A stretch of 64,000 bases of DNA from NCBI RefSeq assembly GCF_000007705.1, contig NC_005085.1:3543752-3607751 (forward strand), written 5' to 3'. A model generated the notes under the pieces. It was not told where the DNA came from. It searched no databases and saw nothing but the letters and a program-made list of their open reading frames with translations. Shown here piece after piece: positions 16,920 through 25,803 of this stretch; the stretch's first letter is position 1; each line of letters starts with the position of its first letter. Source of the DNA: Chromobacterium violaceum ATCC 12472 (GTDB lineage Bacteria; Pseudomonadota; Gammaproteobacteria; Burkholderiales; Chromobacteriaceae). The position numbers and the translations under genes were made by a program.

Positions 16920-18208
16920 CAGTTGACCCTCCCTATCTTGTACCAAACGTTCTGTTTTCTCTGGATCTGCTGCAGTCTGTCGTACGGCTCGGACGTGAAG
17001 TACAGCTTCTCCGCCATGTCCGGCGGGTAAAGGCCGGGAAACTTGCTATGCATGTAGCGGGTGTAGCGGGCCCGCATGAAGAAGATGGGATTGGAGCAGC
17101 TGAGCACGTCGTAGTTGGCGCGCGCCATGTCCTGCATCGCGTCGGCCTGCACCTTGCGCAGCTCGGTGAACTCGGGAAAGGCCTTGTCCTGGTCGCCCTG
17201 GTGGCGGTCCAGCAGCTCGACGAAGGTGCGCGCGTCCTCCAGCGCCATGTTCATGCCCTGGCCGAGGAAAGGCGCGGTGGCGTGGGCGGCGTCGCCCAGC
17301 AGCAGCACATTGCCCTTGTAGTGGAAGGTGCTGGAACGGACGTTGATCAGGTCGTTGCTGGGCTTGGCCAGGAACTGGCGCAGCATCTCGTCGCGCGCGT
17401 CCCGCGGCAGGCCGCCGAAGTAACGGTCGAAAAAGGCGCGCATCGTCGGCTCGTCGGTGGTGGTCAGGCTGGGGCTGCCGCTGTACGGCAGGCAGACCGC
17501 GATGCTGACGCTGCCGTCCGGGATGGTGGCGGCGCGGCCGGCGAACAGGCCGCCGGAGTCCATGCCGAAGAAATACAGCGTGTCCTTGCGGTAGCCCAGC
17601 GCCTGCGCGTCCGGCAGCACCAGCGTCTTGTAGCCGTGGCGGAAGAAAGTCTGCTGGAATTCGAAGCGGCGCAACCCGCTCTGCATCGCCTGCCGCACCG
17701 CCGAGTGCGCGCCGTCGGCGCCGATGATCATATCGCCCTGCAAGCGCTGCGGCTGGCCGTCCTTGCCCTGGATCAGCACCGACTTGCCGTCCAGATCCAC
17801 GTCCAGGCACTTGTGCTCGAAGTAGTAGCGGACGCCGGCCAGGTTGGCGTACTTGTTCAGCAGCTTCTGAAACGCCGCGCGGTTCAGCGACAGCGGGCGG
17901 AAATCCTCCAGCGGCTTGAGCTCCCGCATCCGGTACTGGCCGCCGACGGAAAACGCCATCGCCACGATGGGTTCGCCGCAGGCGTCCAGCTCCGCGCGCG
18001 GAATGCCGGCCGCCAGCACCGACTTGATGCCGCGCACGGTCATGCTGACGCCTATCGCCCGCGAGCTGACCACATCCACGTAGGAAGACAGGTCCCGCAG
18101 CGGGTCGCCGCGCTTTTCCACCACGTGGACCTCGTAGCCGCGCTTCGCCAGGTAGATGGCGGTCAGCCCGCCGGCGAGCCCGCCTCCGACTATGATTGCT
18201 CTTTTCAT
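16919..18208 (-). CDS. vioC: FAD-dependent monooxygenase VioC (violacein synthase)
   Basis: VioC (429 residues) hydroxylates the second indole at C2 to build the oxindole of violacein, or of deoxyviolacein if VioD is bypassed. The N-terminal motif MKRAIIVGGGLAGGLTAIYL and the C-terminal VLLLGDAAHATAPFLGQGMN are typical of kynurenine-3-monooxygenase-like flavin enzymes. The start at 18208 is one base after the vioB stop. The sequence appears the same as the C. violaceum type-strain protein as I remember it. Confidence 0.96.
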   Translation of the reverse strand: MKRAIIVGGGLAGGLTAIYLAKRGYEVHVVEKRGDPLRDLSSYVDVVSSRAIGVSMTVRGIKSVLAAGIPRAELDACGEPIVAMAFSVGGQYRMRELKPLEDFRPLSLNRAAFQKLLNKYANLAGVRYYFEHKCLDVDLDGKSVLIQGKDGQPQRLQGDMIIGADGAHSAVRQAMQSGLRRFEFQQTFFRHGYKTLVLPDAQALGYRKDTLYFFGMDSGGLFAGRAATIPDGSVSIAVCLPYSGSPSLTTTDEPTMRAFFDRYFGGLPRDARDEMLRQFLAKPSNDLINVRSSTFHYKGNVLLLGDAAHATAPFLGQGMNMALEDARTFVELLDRHQGDQDKAFPEFTELRKVQADAMQDMARANYDVLSCSNPIFFMRARYTRYMHSKFPGLYPPDMAEKLYFTSEPYDRLQQIQRKQNVWYKIGRVN

Positions 18209-18209
18209 T

Positions 18210-21206
18210 TCAGGCCTCTCTAGAAAGCTTTCCACAAGCCAAATCCAGCATCTGCCGGCGGTAGAAATCCAGCAGTTCCATTTGCGCGTCGGGCAGCCAG
18301 CCCGGCTCCAGCATCGACGCCTGCTCCAGCAGGCGCTCGCAGCGCCGCGCCAGCATCCGGCAGCCCAGCGCGTAGTCGTCGTAGCTGCGGGTATCCACCG
18401 GCCCCGGCAGCGGCGGCCCGGCGGTGCGTCCGGCGATGCCCGACGGCAGGTTCATCAGCGCGCAGGACAGCGGCCTGAGCAGGCCGGTCATCAGGTCGAT
18501 CGCCGCGTTCATCAGCCGCGAGCGCCTGAGGCTGCCCAGCGGCTTGACCGCGAAGTGCTGCGCCATCATCGCGAACATCAGCTCGTACACGCCCTGGTAC
18601 AGCGCCATCAGCGCGCGCGCCCGTCCGTCCGCCACGCGCTGGCAGCCCGGCGACTCGTCCAGCACCGGGTTGCGCAGCGCCGGCAACGCCGGCTCGAACG
18701 GCGCGGACTGCGCCATGATCCTGGCCGACATCTCCCGCAGCCGCTGGAAATGCGAATGCTCGTAATGCGGCGAGTCCAGCGCCCCGCCCTCGCCCTGGTC
18801 GGTGACGAAGGCGATGCCGAACAGCGCGCTGTCGCGATCGAACACCTCCAGCTGGTAGCCGGGATGGGCGCGGTTGGTCAGCTCGTTGAGGAACAAGTGG
18901 TGCTCGCCGCCGCGCTTGCCGGCCTCGCCGCCGAACAGGTCGGGCAGATCGAGAAAGGCCTGGCGGATGGCGGCGTAGCAGTCGGCGATGGATTTGCCCG
19001 GCGCAGGGATGAAGTGCGGCCATTCCAGCCGGACGAAGCGCGCCAGCGTCGACTCGGAGAACGGCTCCAGCGCGAATTCGGTGTCCAGGCCGAACGCCTG
19101 CCGCGCCGCCTCGCCCATCAGCGGCACGCCGGCGTAGAACGGCTCGCCCAGCGCCATCAGCAGGTTGTTGACCACCAGGTAATGGATCATCTCCTCGTGG
19201 GCGATCTCCAGCAGCGCGGCGCGGATGCCGCCGTCGCGGCGCCGGTCGCCGCTGCCGCAGGCCAGCTGCAGCTGCTCCGCCGTCCACGCGCCGTCGCGCA
19301 CCCGCTGCTGGCCCTGGGCGTAATTGGGAATGGAATAGGCGGCGTACAGGTACTGCAGCATCACCGACAACTCCAGATCCACCGCCTTGCGCAGCTCGGC
19401 CGCCAGCTGGGCCTTGCTCTCGATGCGCGCCGGCCCGGCCGGCGGCGGCGCCTGCAGCCTGGCCTGGCCCTCGACATGGGCCAGGTATTTGAGGAACAGC
19501 CTGGCCTTGGGCGCCGACAGCTCGCGGGTGCTGGGCATGTAGTAGCTCTTGTTCCGGTTCTGCGGATCGCACATCTGCCACATCAGCCTGGCGTAGGTCT
19601 CGCACTTGCAGCGGTCGGCCAGGCTGAACACCTTGTCGGACATGAACGGGTAGACCAGCTCGTAATAGGCCATCACGTGCCGGTACAGGAAGGCGTAATC
19701 GACCTCCTCCACCGTCGCGTCGTCCAACGCCCAGTCGTCCGGCAGCACCCGCAGCGGGATCGCCTCCGCGCCGTCGTCGAGCACGATGCGCGCCGGGCCG
19801 GGCCGCAGGCCGGTCAGCCGCCATTCGGCGGCATCGCCGTCCTGGCGCGACTCCACGCCGACCAGACCCATCCCCTCGATCCGGTGGGGAATGTCCGGGC
19901 GCGCGCGGGCCTCGCCGCGGAAATAGCTGCGCAGCGCGATGCTTTCCGGAAAGAAACGGCCGTGGCGGCGGTCCGGCGCTTCCAAATAAAGATTGGAGGC
20001 GTCGGACTGCGTGACCCAGTCCTGCTCGCGCCATTCGGCCAGCTCGCTGGACAGCGTCAGCGAGCCCCTGGGCTCGCGCAGCAGCGGCAGGTCGACGATG
20101 CCGTGGTTCGTCCAGTAATCCTGGTAAAGCGCCTGCGGCACCCGCGCCAGCAACGCGCCGTCCTCGTCGCGCAGCAGCAGGTCGCCCAACGGCAGCTTGG
20201 CCCCGAGATCGGGCGTCAGCCTGTCCGGCGCGGACGGCTGCGCCGCCCGGGTGGAGAACGGAATGGCGCAGGCCAGATTCAGCGCCACGCGGCCGCCGCT
20301 TACGCGCAGCGTCAGATCGCCCAGCCCGGGCTGGCGCGGACGCAGCAGCCGGCCGGCCGGGTAGCTGGCCAGTTCGCCGCGCCGCCACAGGCCGACCACG
20401 CCGACCATGTCGTGGAACACCGGCGAGTTGGGTTGCGGCGGCGTCGACATATTGAACAGCGCGTACTGCACCGTCAGGCCGAGCACGTCGTCGTCCTCCA
20501 GCGCCAGCTGCAGCCTGCGCCAGGCTTCGGAATCGAATGGCCCCGGGTGGAACAGGAAGTGCGGATGGTCTTTGGGCACCGAGAACTGGAACAGCCGCGC
20601 CAGGCCGAACTCCTCGTCCAGGAAATGGCCGCCGCGCTCGGCGATGTGGCCGCCGCGCGTCCAGCGCGCGCCGTGGCTGTCGTCGATGTCGGCGGTGAAC
20701 AGCCAGGGCGTGCCCGGTCCGGCGCCGGCCGGGCTGATCGTGAACTGCCCGGCGTAGATCTGCGCCGCGTCGCGGCGGGTGGGGTCGCTGTCCACCCAGC
20801 GCGCGCGGTTGAAGGTGGTGCGCAGGTAATCGTTGTAATGCCCCCACAGCGCCAGCCTGGCGCCGACCAGGCCGTCGCCGCGGTCCGCTTCGCCGCCATC
20901 CCACTGCACGTGGCTGACGGTGGCGCTCTCCCAGGAGAAATGGTTGTTGCCGGCCGCGTTGTAGCCCTCGGCCAGGCTGAACGGCCCTTCCGGGTCAGCC
21001 CGGCCGTCCAGGCCGAAACGCGGCCCCAGCGACCGCAGGTGGCGGTGGAACTCGGTCGGATGGCGCGCGAGGTCGAACGGTTCGCCTGCCATGGCCACCG
21101 TATTGCTGGCCATGTCGATGTGGCCGTGCGGATCGCGGTTGGCGGTGGGCGCGTTGACCCGCGCCCAGCCGCGGAAATGGATGCGTGGAAAATCCAGAAT
21201 GCTCAT
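18210..21206 (-). CDS. vioB: Iminophenyl-pyruvate dimer synthase VioB
   Basis: VioB (998 residues, start MSILDFPRIHFRGWARVN) couples two molecules of indole-3-pyruvate imine made by VioA into the imine dimer that VioE rearranges. The C-terminal third contains a ferritin-like fold: LRKAVDLELSVMLQYLYAAY followed by LLEIAHEEMIHYLVVNNLL (about residue 670), which supplies the E...ExxH metal ligands. The N-terminal 600 residues have no motif I can name. A shorter relative of the ferritin-like part is encoded at 10964-12226. The gene starts 74 bases after vioA and is followed by vioC after one base. Confidence 0.97.
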   Translation of the reverse strand: MSILDFPRIHFRGWARVNAPTANRDPHGHIDMASNTVAMAGEPFDLARHPTEFHRHLRSLGPRFGLDGRADPEGPFSLAEGYNAAGNNHFSWESATVSHVQWDGGEADRGDGLVGARLALWGHYNDYLRTTFNRARWVDSDPTRRDAAQIYAGQFTISPAGAGPGTPWLFTADIDDSHGARWTRGGHIAERGGHFLDEEFGLARLFQFSVPKDHPHFLFHPGPFDSEAWRRLQLALEDDDVLGLTVQYALFNMSTPPQPNSPVFHDMVGVVGLWRRGELASYPAGRLLRPRQPGLGDLTLRVSGGRVALNLACAIPFSTRAAQPSAPDRLTPDLGAKLPLGDLLLRDEDGALLARVPQALYQDYWTNHGIVDLPLLREPRGSLTLSSELAEWREQDWVTQSDASNLYLEAPDRRHGRFFPESIALRSYFRGEARARPDIPHRIEGMGLVGVESRQDGDAAEWRLTGLRPGPARIVLDDGAEAIPLRVLPDDWALDDATVEEVDYAFLYRHVMAYYELVYPFMSDKVFSLADRCKCETYARLMWQMCDPQNRNKSYYMPSTRELSAPKARLFLKYLAHVEGQARLQAPPPAGPARIESKAQLAAELRKAVDLELSVMLQYLYAAYSIPNYAQGQQRVRDGAWTAEQLQLACGSGDRRRDGGIRAALLEIAHEEMIHYLVVNNLLMALGEPFYAGVPLMGEAARQAFGLDTEFALEPFSESTLARFVRLEWPHFIPAPGKSIADCYAAIRQAFLDLPDLFGGEAGKRGGEHHLFLNELTNRAHPGYQLEVFDRDSALFGIAFVTDQGEGGALDSPHYEHSHFQRLREMSARIMAQSAPFEPALPALRNPVLDESPGCQRVADGRARALMALYQGVYELMFAMMAQHFAVKPLGSLRRSRLMNAAIDLMTGLLRPLSCALMNLPSGIAGRTAGPPLPGPVDTRSYDDYALGCRMLARRCERLLEQASMLEPGWLPDAQMELLDFYRRQMLDLACGKLSREA

Positions 21207-21280
21207 GTGTTTCCCGAACGGTCATGGCTGACAAGCGCCGCCCGGAACCGGGCGGCGACGCGATGCGGCGGCCGGACCGT

Positions 21281-22537
21281 TCACGCGGCGATGCGCTGCA
21301 GCAGCAGACGGCTGGCTTCGCGGGCGCTGAGCAGGCCGCCCTCCATCCAGCCGCAGTGCTCGGTGTAGGCGTCCGAACAGGCGATGATGCCGCTGTCGCG
21401 GTGGCTGAGCGCGGACGGATGGTCGATATCGCTGTCGCGGCAGAACTCCACGCCATGCGCCCAATACTTGTGCACATGGGCGAGGGGCTGGGGAATGCGC
21501 TCGCGAACGATGCCCAGCGCGCTGGCCAGATGGGTGCGGATCTGCTCCAGGTAGCCGTCCTCTCCTTCGGCCACGCAGCCGCGCCAGTAATTGGCCATCT
21601 CGCTGTCGGTGTAGAAGAACAGGTACTTGTCGCCCTTGAAGTAGATCTTGCGCAGCGGGTTGTCGACGATCAGCACCTGGTCGTCCAGCTTGTAGTCCAG
21701 CCACCATGGCTCGCCGTAGGTGAGGAAACCCTTGAACAGCGGCAGCGAGCCGTAGCGCGCGCCGCTCCACGCCTCGGGGAAGTCGACATTGAGCCCGGCC
21801 ATCGCCGACGGAGGAATGGCCAGGATCAGATGGCGGGTCCGGTGTTCCAGCTTCCAGCCGTCGTCGCCGGCCAGTTGCAGCAGGTAGCCGTCGCCGTCCG
21901 TCCTCACCGACAGCAGCCGGTAACCCAGGCTGAAGCGCGCGCCGGCAGCCTTGACCTTGGCCTTGATGCCCTGGATCAGGCCCGCAAAGCCCGTTTCCGC
22001 CGCGAACCACTGGTTGGCGTCGTTATCGGTCACGCTCTGGATTTCCGGGTGCTTGCCGACGATGTCGTAGGCCATCTCGGCCGAGATGTCGGGCAGGAAC
22101 AGCGCGTCGTAGCCCATGGAGCGGATCATGCCCACCGCGCTGTCATGGCCCTGGTAGCGGCTGACGAACTGGAGAAAGGATTCCTTGCCATGCTCTTTCA
22201 GCCTGGGCGACAACTCGTTCATCGCCCGCTTCAGCTTCTGCTGGACATGGCTCTTGAATTTCAGCTGGGTGAACGGATACACCTCGCTCTTCTGGCTGTA
22301 ATGCTGCATCGCGCTCTGGAAATGCGGGTGCAGCTGCGGGGAGTATCGCCCCGCGCCCAGCTCTATCGACGCCTTGCCATCCAGCATCTTCGAGCGGATG
22401 CGGCCGCCCGCCTCCTGCTGCATGTCGAAGATGCGCAGCGACAGGCCGCGGCAAGCGGGCGAGTCGAGCAGATGGCTGGCGCAGGTCAGGCCGCTGATGC
22501 CGGCGCCGACAATGCAGATATCGGAAGAATGCTTCAT
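21281..22537 (-). CDS. vioA: L-tryptophan oxidase VioA
   Basis: VioA (418 residues) is a flavin amine oxidase that converts L-tryptophan to indole-3-pyruvate imine and peroxide, the first violacein step. The FAD motif [17 protein letters not shown] and [22 protein letters not shown] are typical of the amine-oxidase family; the C-terminus has [10 protein letters not shown] and [16 protein letters not shown]. It is the first gene of the operon, with a 5' region of about 250 bases between the CviR box and the ATG. The ribosome-binding site AAGGA (9 bases upstream) directly abuts a 12-base palindrome. Confidence 0.97.
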   Translation of the reverse strand: MKHSSDICIVGAGISGLTCASHLLDSPACRGLSLRIFDMQQEAGGRIRSKMLDGKASIELGAGRYSPQLHPHFQSAMQHYSQKSEVYPFTQLKFKSHVQQKLKRAMNELSPRLKEHGKESFLQFVSRYQGHDSAVGMIRSMGYDALFLPDISAEMAYDIVGKHPEIQSVTDNDANQWFAAETGFAGLIQGIKAKVKAAGARFSLGYRLLSVRTDGDGYLLQLAGDDGWKLEHRTRHLILAIPPSAMAGLNVDFPEAWSGARYGSLPLFKGFLTYGEPWWLDYKLDDQVLIVDNPLRKIYFKGDKYLFFYTDSEMANYWRGCVAEGEDGYLEQIRTHLASALGIVRERIPQPLAHVHKYWAHGVEFCRDSDIDHPSALSHRDSGIIACSDAYTEHCGWMEGGLLSAREASRLLLQRIAA

Positions 22538-22550
22538 CGCGAATGTCCTT

Positions 22551-22562
22551 TTGACTAGTCAA
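22551..22562. promoter_or_regulatory. Perfect palindrome TTGACTAGTCAA at the vioA ribosome-binding site
   Basis: A 12-base perfect palindrome lies immediately upstream of the vioA ribosome-binding site (AAGGA, reading the minus strand). It could be an operator or a small RNA hairpin that modulates translation. No protein is known to me to bind it. Confidence 0.45.
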
Positions 22563-22661
22563 CTCACGCCCGCCGCGCGGCAACGGCGGACGGGCATGGG
22601 CGGCGAAAACCTACGGCACTCGCGCCTTGGAATCGGGATGCTGCCTTTCGTTTCCTCGTCA

Positions 22662-22680
22662 TGCCCGGTCAATCCGGGCA
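22662..22680. promoter_or_regulatory. Hairpin TGCCCGG-TCAAT-CCGGGCA in the vioA leader
   Basis: Perfect 7-base arms with a 5-base loop lie about 125 bases upstream of the vioA start. On the minus strand the run of T residues precedes rather than follows the stem, so it is not a standard terminator of vio transcription. It may structure the 5' leader or mark the end of an upstream transcript. Confidence 0.4.
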
Positions 22681-22695
22681 CAAAAAATCGTTTGA

Positions 22696-22718
22696 CATTT
22701 TATTTTAACAATAAAATG
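22696..22718. promoter_or_regulatory. AT-rich inverted repeat CATTTTATT-TTAAC-AATAAAATG
   Basis: Perfect 9-base arms with a 5-base centre lie between the CviR box and the vioA leader, where the core promoter is expected. The base composition contrasts strongly with the GC-rich surroundings. It is a candidate binding site for a repressor or for nucleoid proteins. Confidence 0.45.
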
Positions 22719-22769
22719 CTTTTGTAATTTCAAGCCACATTAGTTCAACCGGACTCATTCATCAACCAT

Positions 22770-22782
22770 ATTGTCTGACAAT
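22770..22782. promoter_or_regulatory. Palindrome ATTGTC-T-GACAAT next to the CviR box
   Basis: A perfect 13-base palindrome sits 10 bases on the vioA side of the CviR box. Its position suggests a second regulator competing or cooperating with CviR, but it may also overlap the promoter -35. The factor is unknown. Confidence 0.45.
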
Positions 22783-22792
22783 GTGGCTAATA

Positions 22793-22808
22793 CTGTTCCA
22801 AGGGTCAG
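22793..22808 (-). promoter_or_regulatory. CviR quorum-sensing box upstream of vioA
   Basis: On the minus strand the sequence is CTGACCCTTGGAACAG, which fits the LuxR/CviR pattern CTG-N10-CAG and matches the vioA CviR site as I recall it from C. violaceum. CviR bound to acyl-homoserine lactone activates the violacein operon from here. The box ends about 255 bases from the vioA ATG. Confidence 0.85.
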
Positions 22809-22849
22809 GGCATGACGTGGAGAATTGGATACAAAAGCCAAGCAATCCC

Positions 22850-24382
22850 TCAACGGCGTTTGGCGAAACGCAATAGTCCGCGCCAGTCCAGATACTGCGG
22901 CGATGCGCCCATCCGCAGCCGGAATCGTTCCCCATCCCCAGACGCCGGCTGCCACAGATACAGCTGGTCGGCATGGCTGCCGCCAACCCAGGCGGTCAGG
23001 TAGTAGTCGGCCGCGCGCGCCCAATCCTTGAACGACACCACGTCGCCGTCCTGCAGGCAGCCGTCCGGCCGGCTGTGATTGATCAGGCGCAGCTCGGCGG
23101 AACGATTGAGCGGCCCCTGGGCGGTGTAGTACGCGTACTGGTTGCCCCCCACGCCGCCCCACCAGGCCCAGAACCAGCCGGGACGGTCGGCGCGCTCCAG
23201 CCTCACGTATTCGCCGGAGCGGATGCAGCCGTTGTCGCGCATGGAAAAGTTGTTGGACAGATTGAAGCGCGCCCGCGCGCCCGCCGCCGCCGCGTCGGTC
23301 TTCAGCCAGCCGTCATTGGCGTCGCCGGCCTGGACATAACGGCCGCTGGCCAGGTTCTGCAGGCTGATCTGGCGGTAAGCGCCCGGCTGCGCGCTCAGCG
23401 AGCGCGTCGGCGTCGCGGCATCGGCCCAGGCGAAGGCCTGCACCGGGTAGTGGTCGCTGAAATCGGCGTAGGCGTAGGTCTGCTTCGCCACCGCCGACTG
23501 CGCCGTCCACTGCGGCGACGGCGCGTCCAGCGCCTGGTTGTGCCAAGCCGCGGGCTGGCGGTGGCCTTTCAGCGTCAGGATGTAGTCCAGGTACTCGGGC
23601 GCGTCGCCGCCGCGCGCGCCGTAGCGCTCCAGCGCGATGCCGTTGCCGGCGGTGTCGAAGCTGTGCGGCATGCCGGCGTAACGCGGCTCGCCGGCCTGCA
23701 GGATGTCCAGCATCGCCCGGTATTCGGCGCTCTTGTAGCGGTCGATGTTCATGTCGCCGGCGACGATCACCGTCTCCTCTACCGGCAGATGGCGCGACTG
23801 CACCCAGGCGGCGATCTCGCGCAGCTGCGCCTGGCGCACGCCGATGTCGGCGTGATTGGCGCAGCCGCTGTCTTCCGACTGCAGATGGGTGCCGATCACA
23901 TGATAAAACTGGCCGTTCACGGCTATCCTGGCGTAGGCGAAGCCCTTCAGCGCCTGCCCGTCCCAGCTGCAGCCGGGCGTCTGGAACAGGTACTGCCGCT
24001 TCTCGACGATGGGCCAGCGGCTGGCGATGGCGACGCCGCCGTCCTCGGGCTTCATGCCATTCCACCCTTCGGTGCCGTCCCAGCCCTGTTGCGCGCGGCC
24101 TATCACCGGCGTCTGGTAGGGAAAGCGCGGCTTCAGCAGCGCCAGCAGCTTGTCCGACGCGGCGTTGTCCTGCAGTTCCTGGAACACCAGCACGTCCTGG
24201 GCTTGCAGAATCGGCGCGGCGGCCATCAGCTCGACGCGCCGCATCTGGCCGTAATTGGGATACAGCGCCTGCGGCAGCAGCATCGCGTTCCAGGTGGCCA
24301 GCTTCAGGTCTTCGGGATCGGCGGCATGAGAGGCGGCGGGCAGCGACAGCGCCGCGCACAGCAGAAAACGCCAGGCTTTCAT
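22850..24382 (-). CDS. Secreted sphingomyelinase-type endonuclease/exonuclease/phosphatase protein
   Basis: This 510-residue exported protein has start MKAWRFLLCAALSLPAASHA, a signal peptide, chosen because AAAGGA precedes it. The catalytic domain (about 20-310) has the metal-dependent phosphodiesterase motifs LATWNAMLLPQ, FQELQD, GTHLQSED, VAGDMNIDRY and YADFSDHYPV. The spacing and the region GTEGWNGMKPEDGGVAIAS resemble bacterial neutral sphingomyelinases. The C-terminal 170 residues (repeated GRYVQAGDANDGWLKTD-like and EYVRLERADRPGWFWAWW segments) look like a beta-trefoil or membrane/ligand-binding domain. It lies upstream of vioA on the same strand but with its own 5' region. It could be a haemolysin-like virulence factor or a nuclease. 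Confidence 0.78.
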   Translation of the reverse strand: MKAWRFLLCAALSLPAASHAADPEDLKLATWNAMLLPQALYPNYGQMRRVELMAAAPILQAQDVLVFQELQDNAASDKLLALLKPRFPYQTPVIGRAQQGWDGTEGWNGMKPEDGGVAIASRWPIVEKRQYLFQTPGCSWDGQALKGFAYARIAVNGQFYHVIGTHLQSEDSGCANHADIGVRQAQLREIAAWVQSRHLPVEETVIVAGDMNIDRYKSAEYRAMLDILQAGEPRYAGMPHSFDTAGNGIALERYGARGGDAPEYLDYILTLKGHRQPAAWHNQALDAPSPQWTAQSAVAKQTYAYADFSDHYPVQAFAWADAATPTRSLSAQPGAYRQISLQNLASGRYVQAGDANDGWLKTDAAAAGARARFNLSNNFSMRDNGCIRSGEYVRLERADRPGWFWAWWGGVGGNQYAYYTAQGPLNRSAELRLINHSRPDGCLQDGDVVSFKDWARAADYYLTAWVGGSHADQLYLWQPASGDGERFRLRMGASPQYLDWRGLLRFAKRR

Positions 24383-24549
24383 CGGACATCCTTTGGTGGG
24401 TGGAGGAAGCGGCAAAGGCTGGAGCAGTTTTCTTTCAATATGGTTAATTATCAGAAAATTAATATGTCATTTACATTTTCAATACATTAACCCCAGCCCG
24501 ATCCGCGCGCCAGGAGGACGGCCGCCTCGCGCACCGCCCGACGCGCATG
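24383..24549. promoter_or_regulatory. AT-rich promoter region of the phosphodiesterase gene
   Basis: This short intergenic stretch is rich in A and T around 24425-24490 and lies upstream of the secreted phosphodiesterase. A confident -10/-35 pair was not identified. No gene is seen. Confidence 0.4.
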
Positions 24550-24579
24550 AAAAAAGCCGCCGTCCCAGCGGACGGCGGC
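24550..24579 (-). terminator. Rho-independent terminator of the yceI operon
   Basis: GCCGCCGTCC pairs with GGACGGCGGC around a 4-base loop; on the minus strand it is followed by TTTTTT. It lies 25 bases after the stop of the last yceI gene. Confidence 0.85.
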
Positions 24580-24604
24580 TTGCGCGCGGAAAACCCGGCG
24601 CGGC

Positions 24605-25183
24605 TTATTCGTGGATCGCTTCCACCGCGATGTCGATGGTGACCTCGTCGCCGACATACGGCGCGTACTTGCCGGCGTTGAATTCGGTGCGCTTGACCTT
24701 GACGCTGGCGTTGGCGCCGATGGCGTCCTTCTTCAGCATCGGGTGCTCTTTGTTGGTGAAGCTGGACAGCGTCAGCGTCACCGGCTTGGTCACGCCCTTG
24801 ATGGTCAGGTTGCCTTCCACCGCGGTCGGCTTGTCGCCGTCGAACAGCACCTTGGTGGACTTGAAGGTGGCGGTCGGAAACTTGGCGGTGTCGAAGAAAT
24901 CCGCGCCCTGGATGTGGCCGTTGAACACCGGGTAGCCGGTGTCGACCGACTTCATGTCGATGGTGACGTCGACGGAGCCGGTCTTGGCTTCCTTGTCCAG
25001 CACGATCTTGCCGCTGGTCTTGTCGAAGCGGCTCAGCTGGGTGGAGAAGCCCAGGTGGCTGTACGAAAAGCGCGGGAAGGTGTGGGTGCCGTCGATCACG
25101 TAGGTCTCCGGCTTGGCGAACGCGGCGCTGCTGAAGCCGGCGACGGCCACGGCGGCCAAGGTCAGGCGGGTCAGTTTGTTCAT
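24605..25183 (-). CDS. YceI family periplasmic protein
   Basis: A 192-residue YceI-like protein with signal peptide MNKLTRLTLAAVAVAGFSSAAFA; this start is chosen over a longer frame because AAGGAAG precedes it and the signal begins here. Family motifs are YVIDGTHTFPRFSYSHLGFS, GSVDVTIDMKSVDTG, FDTAKFPTATFKST and LTIKGVTKPVTL. YceI proteins are lipocalin-like barrels that bind polyisoprenoid lipids such as ubiquinone-8. It follows a second yceI and a cytochrome b561, pointing to a periplasmic quinone or redox function. Confidence 0.9.
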   Translation of the reverse strand: MNKLTRLTLAAVAVAGFSSAAFAKPETYVIDGTHTFPRFSYSHLGFSTQLSRFDKTSGKIVLDKEAKTGSVDVTIDMKSVDTGYPVFNGHIQGADFFDTAKFPTATFKSTKVLFDGDKPTAVEGNLTIKGVTKPVTLTLSSFTNKEHPMLKKDAIGANASVKVKRTEFNAGKYAPYVGDEVTIDIAVEAIHE

Positions 25184-25214
25184 GGCTTCTTCCTTGGTTT
25201 GGTTTCGGCGGCGC

Positions 25215-25784
25215 TTACTTTGCGCGCGCCAGCAGATGGAACTTGATCTGGATTTCATTGGCCACGGTGCCGAAATCCTTCCAGTCGCCCTCGCCGATCG
25301 CGAAATCGGCGCGCTTGATGGTGAACACGCCGTCGAAGGCCGCGGCGTTGCCCTGCGGCGTCATCGTGGCCACGGTGCTGACCGGCTGGGTGCGGCCCTT
25401 GATGGTCAGCTTGCCGTCCACCTGGAAGCGGTTGCCGCCCAGGGGTTTGATCGCGCTGGAAACGAAGCGCGCGTTCGGATATTGCTTGGTGTTGAACCAG
25501 TCCTTGTCCGCCACCTGCTCGTTGGCTTCGGCGGAACCGGTGTCGATGCTGGCCAGGCTGACGTCCAACTGCGCCTTGGCGGCTGCCGGCTTGGCCGGGT
25601 CGAAATTCAGCTGGGCGGAAAACTTCTTGAAGTGGCCCTGCATGCCCACGCCCATCTGCTTGTAGCCGAAGGCGATATTGCTCTTGTCCTGCTGGATAGC
25701 AGTGTATTCGACGGCTTGCGCGGCCAGCGGCGCGGCCAGCAGGCCGCCCAGCAACAGCGGCATGGCGATGCGTTTGATATCCAT
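25215..25784 (-). CDS. YceI family periplasmic protein (second copy)
   Basis: This 189-residue paralogue has signal peptide MDIKRIAMPLLLGGLLAAPLAAQA. Motifs include QQDKSNIAFGYKQMGVGMQG, LDVSLASIDTGSAEANEQV, FNTKQYPNARFVSS, LTIKGRTQPV and GEGDWKDFGTVANEIQIKFHL, all typical of YceI. It sits between cytochrome b561 (19 bases upstream) and the other yceI (31 bases downstream). The two copies differ enough to suggest distinct ligands rather than a recent duplication. Confidence 0.9.
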   Translation of the reverse strand: MDIKRIAMPLLLGGLLAAPLAAQAVEYTAIQQDKSNIAFGYKQMGVGMQGHFKKFSAQLNFDPAKPAAAKAQLDVSLASIDTGSAEANEQVADKDWFNTKQYPNARFVSSAIKPLGGNRFQVDGKLTIKGRTQPVSTVATMTPQGNAAAFDGVFTIKRADFAIGEGDWKDFGTVANEIQIKFHLLARAK

Positions 25785-25803
25785 GGTGGGTTCTCCGGAT
25801 GGG

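Noticed and set aside
14280-17030. 916-aa plus-strand open frame running through the LodB-like gene, vioE and vioD
   Set aside because: It crosses three well-supported genes and a terminator; composition is Arg/Ala-rich noise.
18156-21368. 1070-aa plus-strand open frame opposite vioB
   Set aside because: Long only because of high GC; vioB on the minus strand is certain.
22662-22680. Hairpin in the vioA leader as a transcription terminator
   Set aside because: On the transcribed strand the T-run precedes the stem instead of following it.
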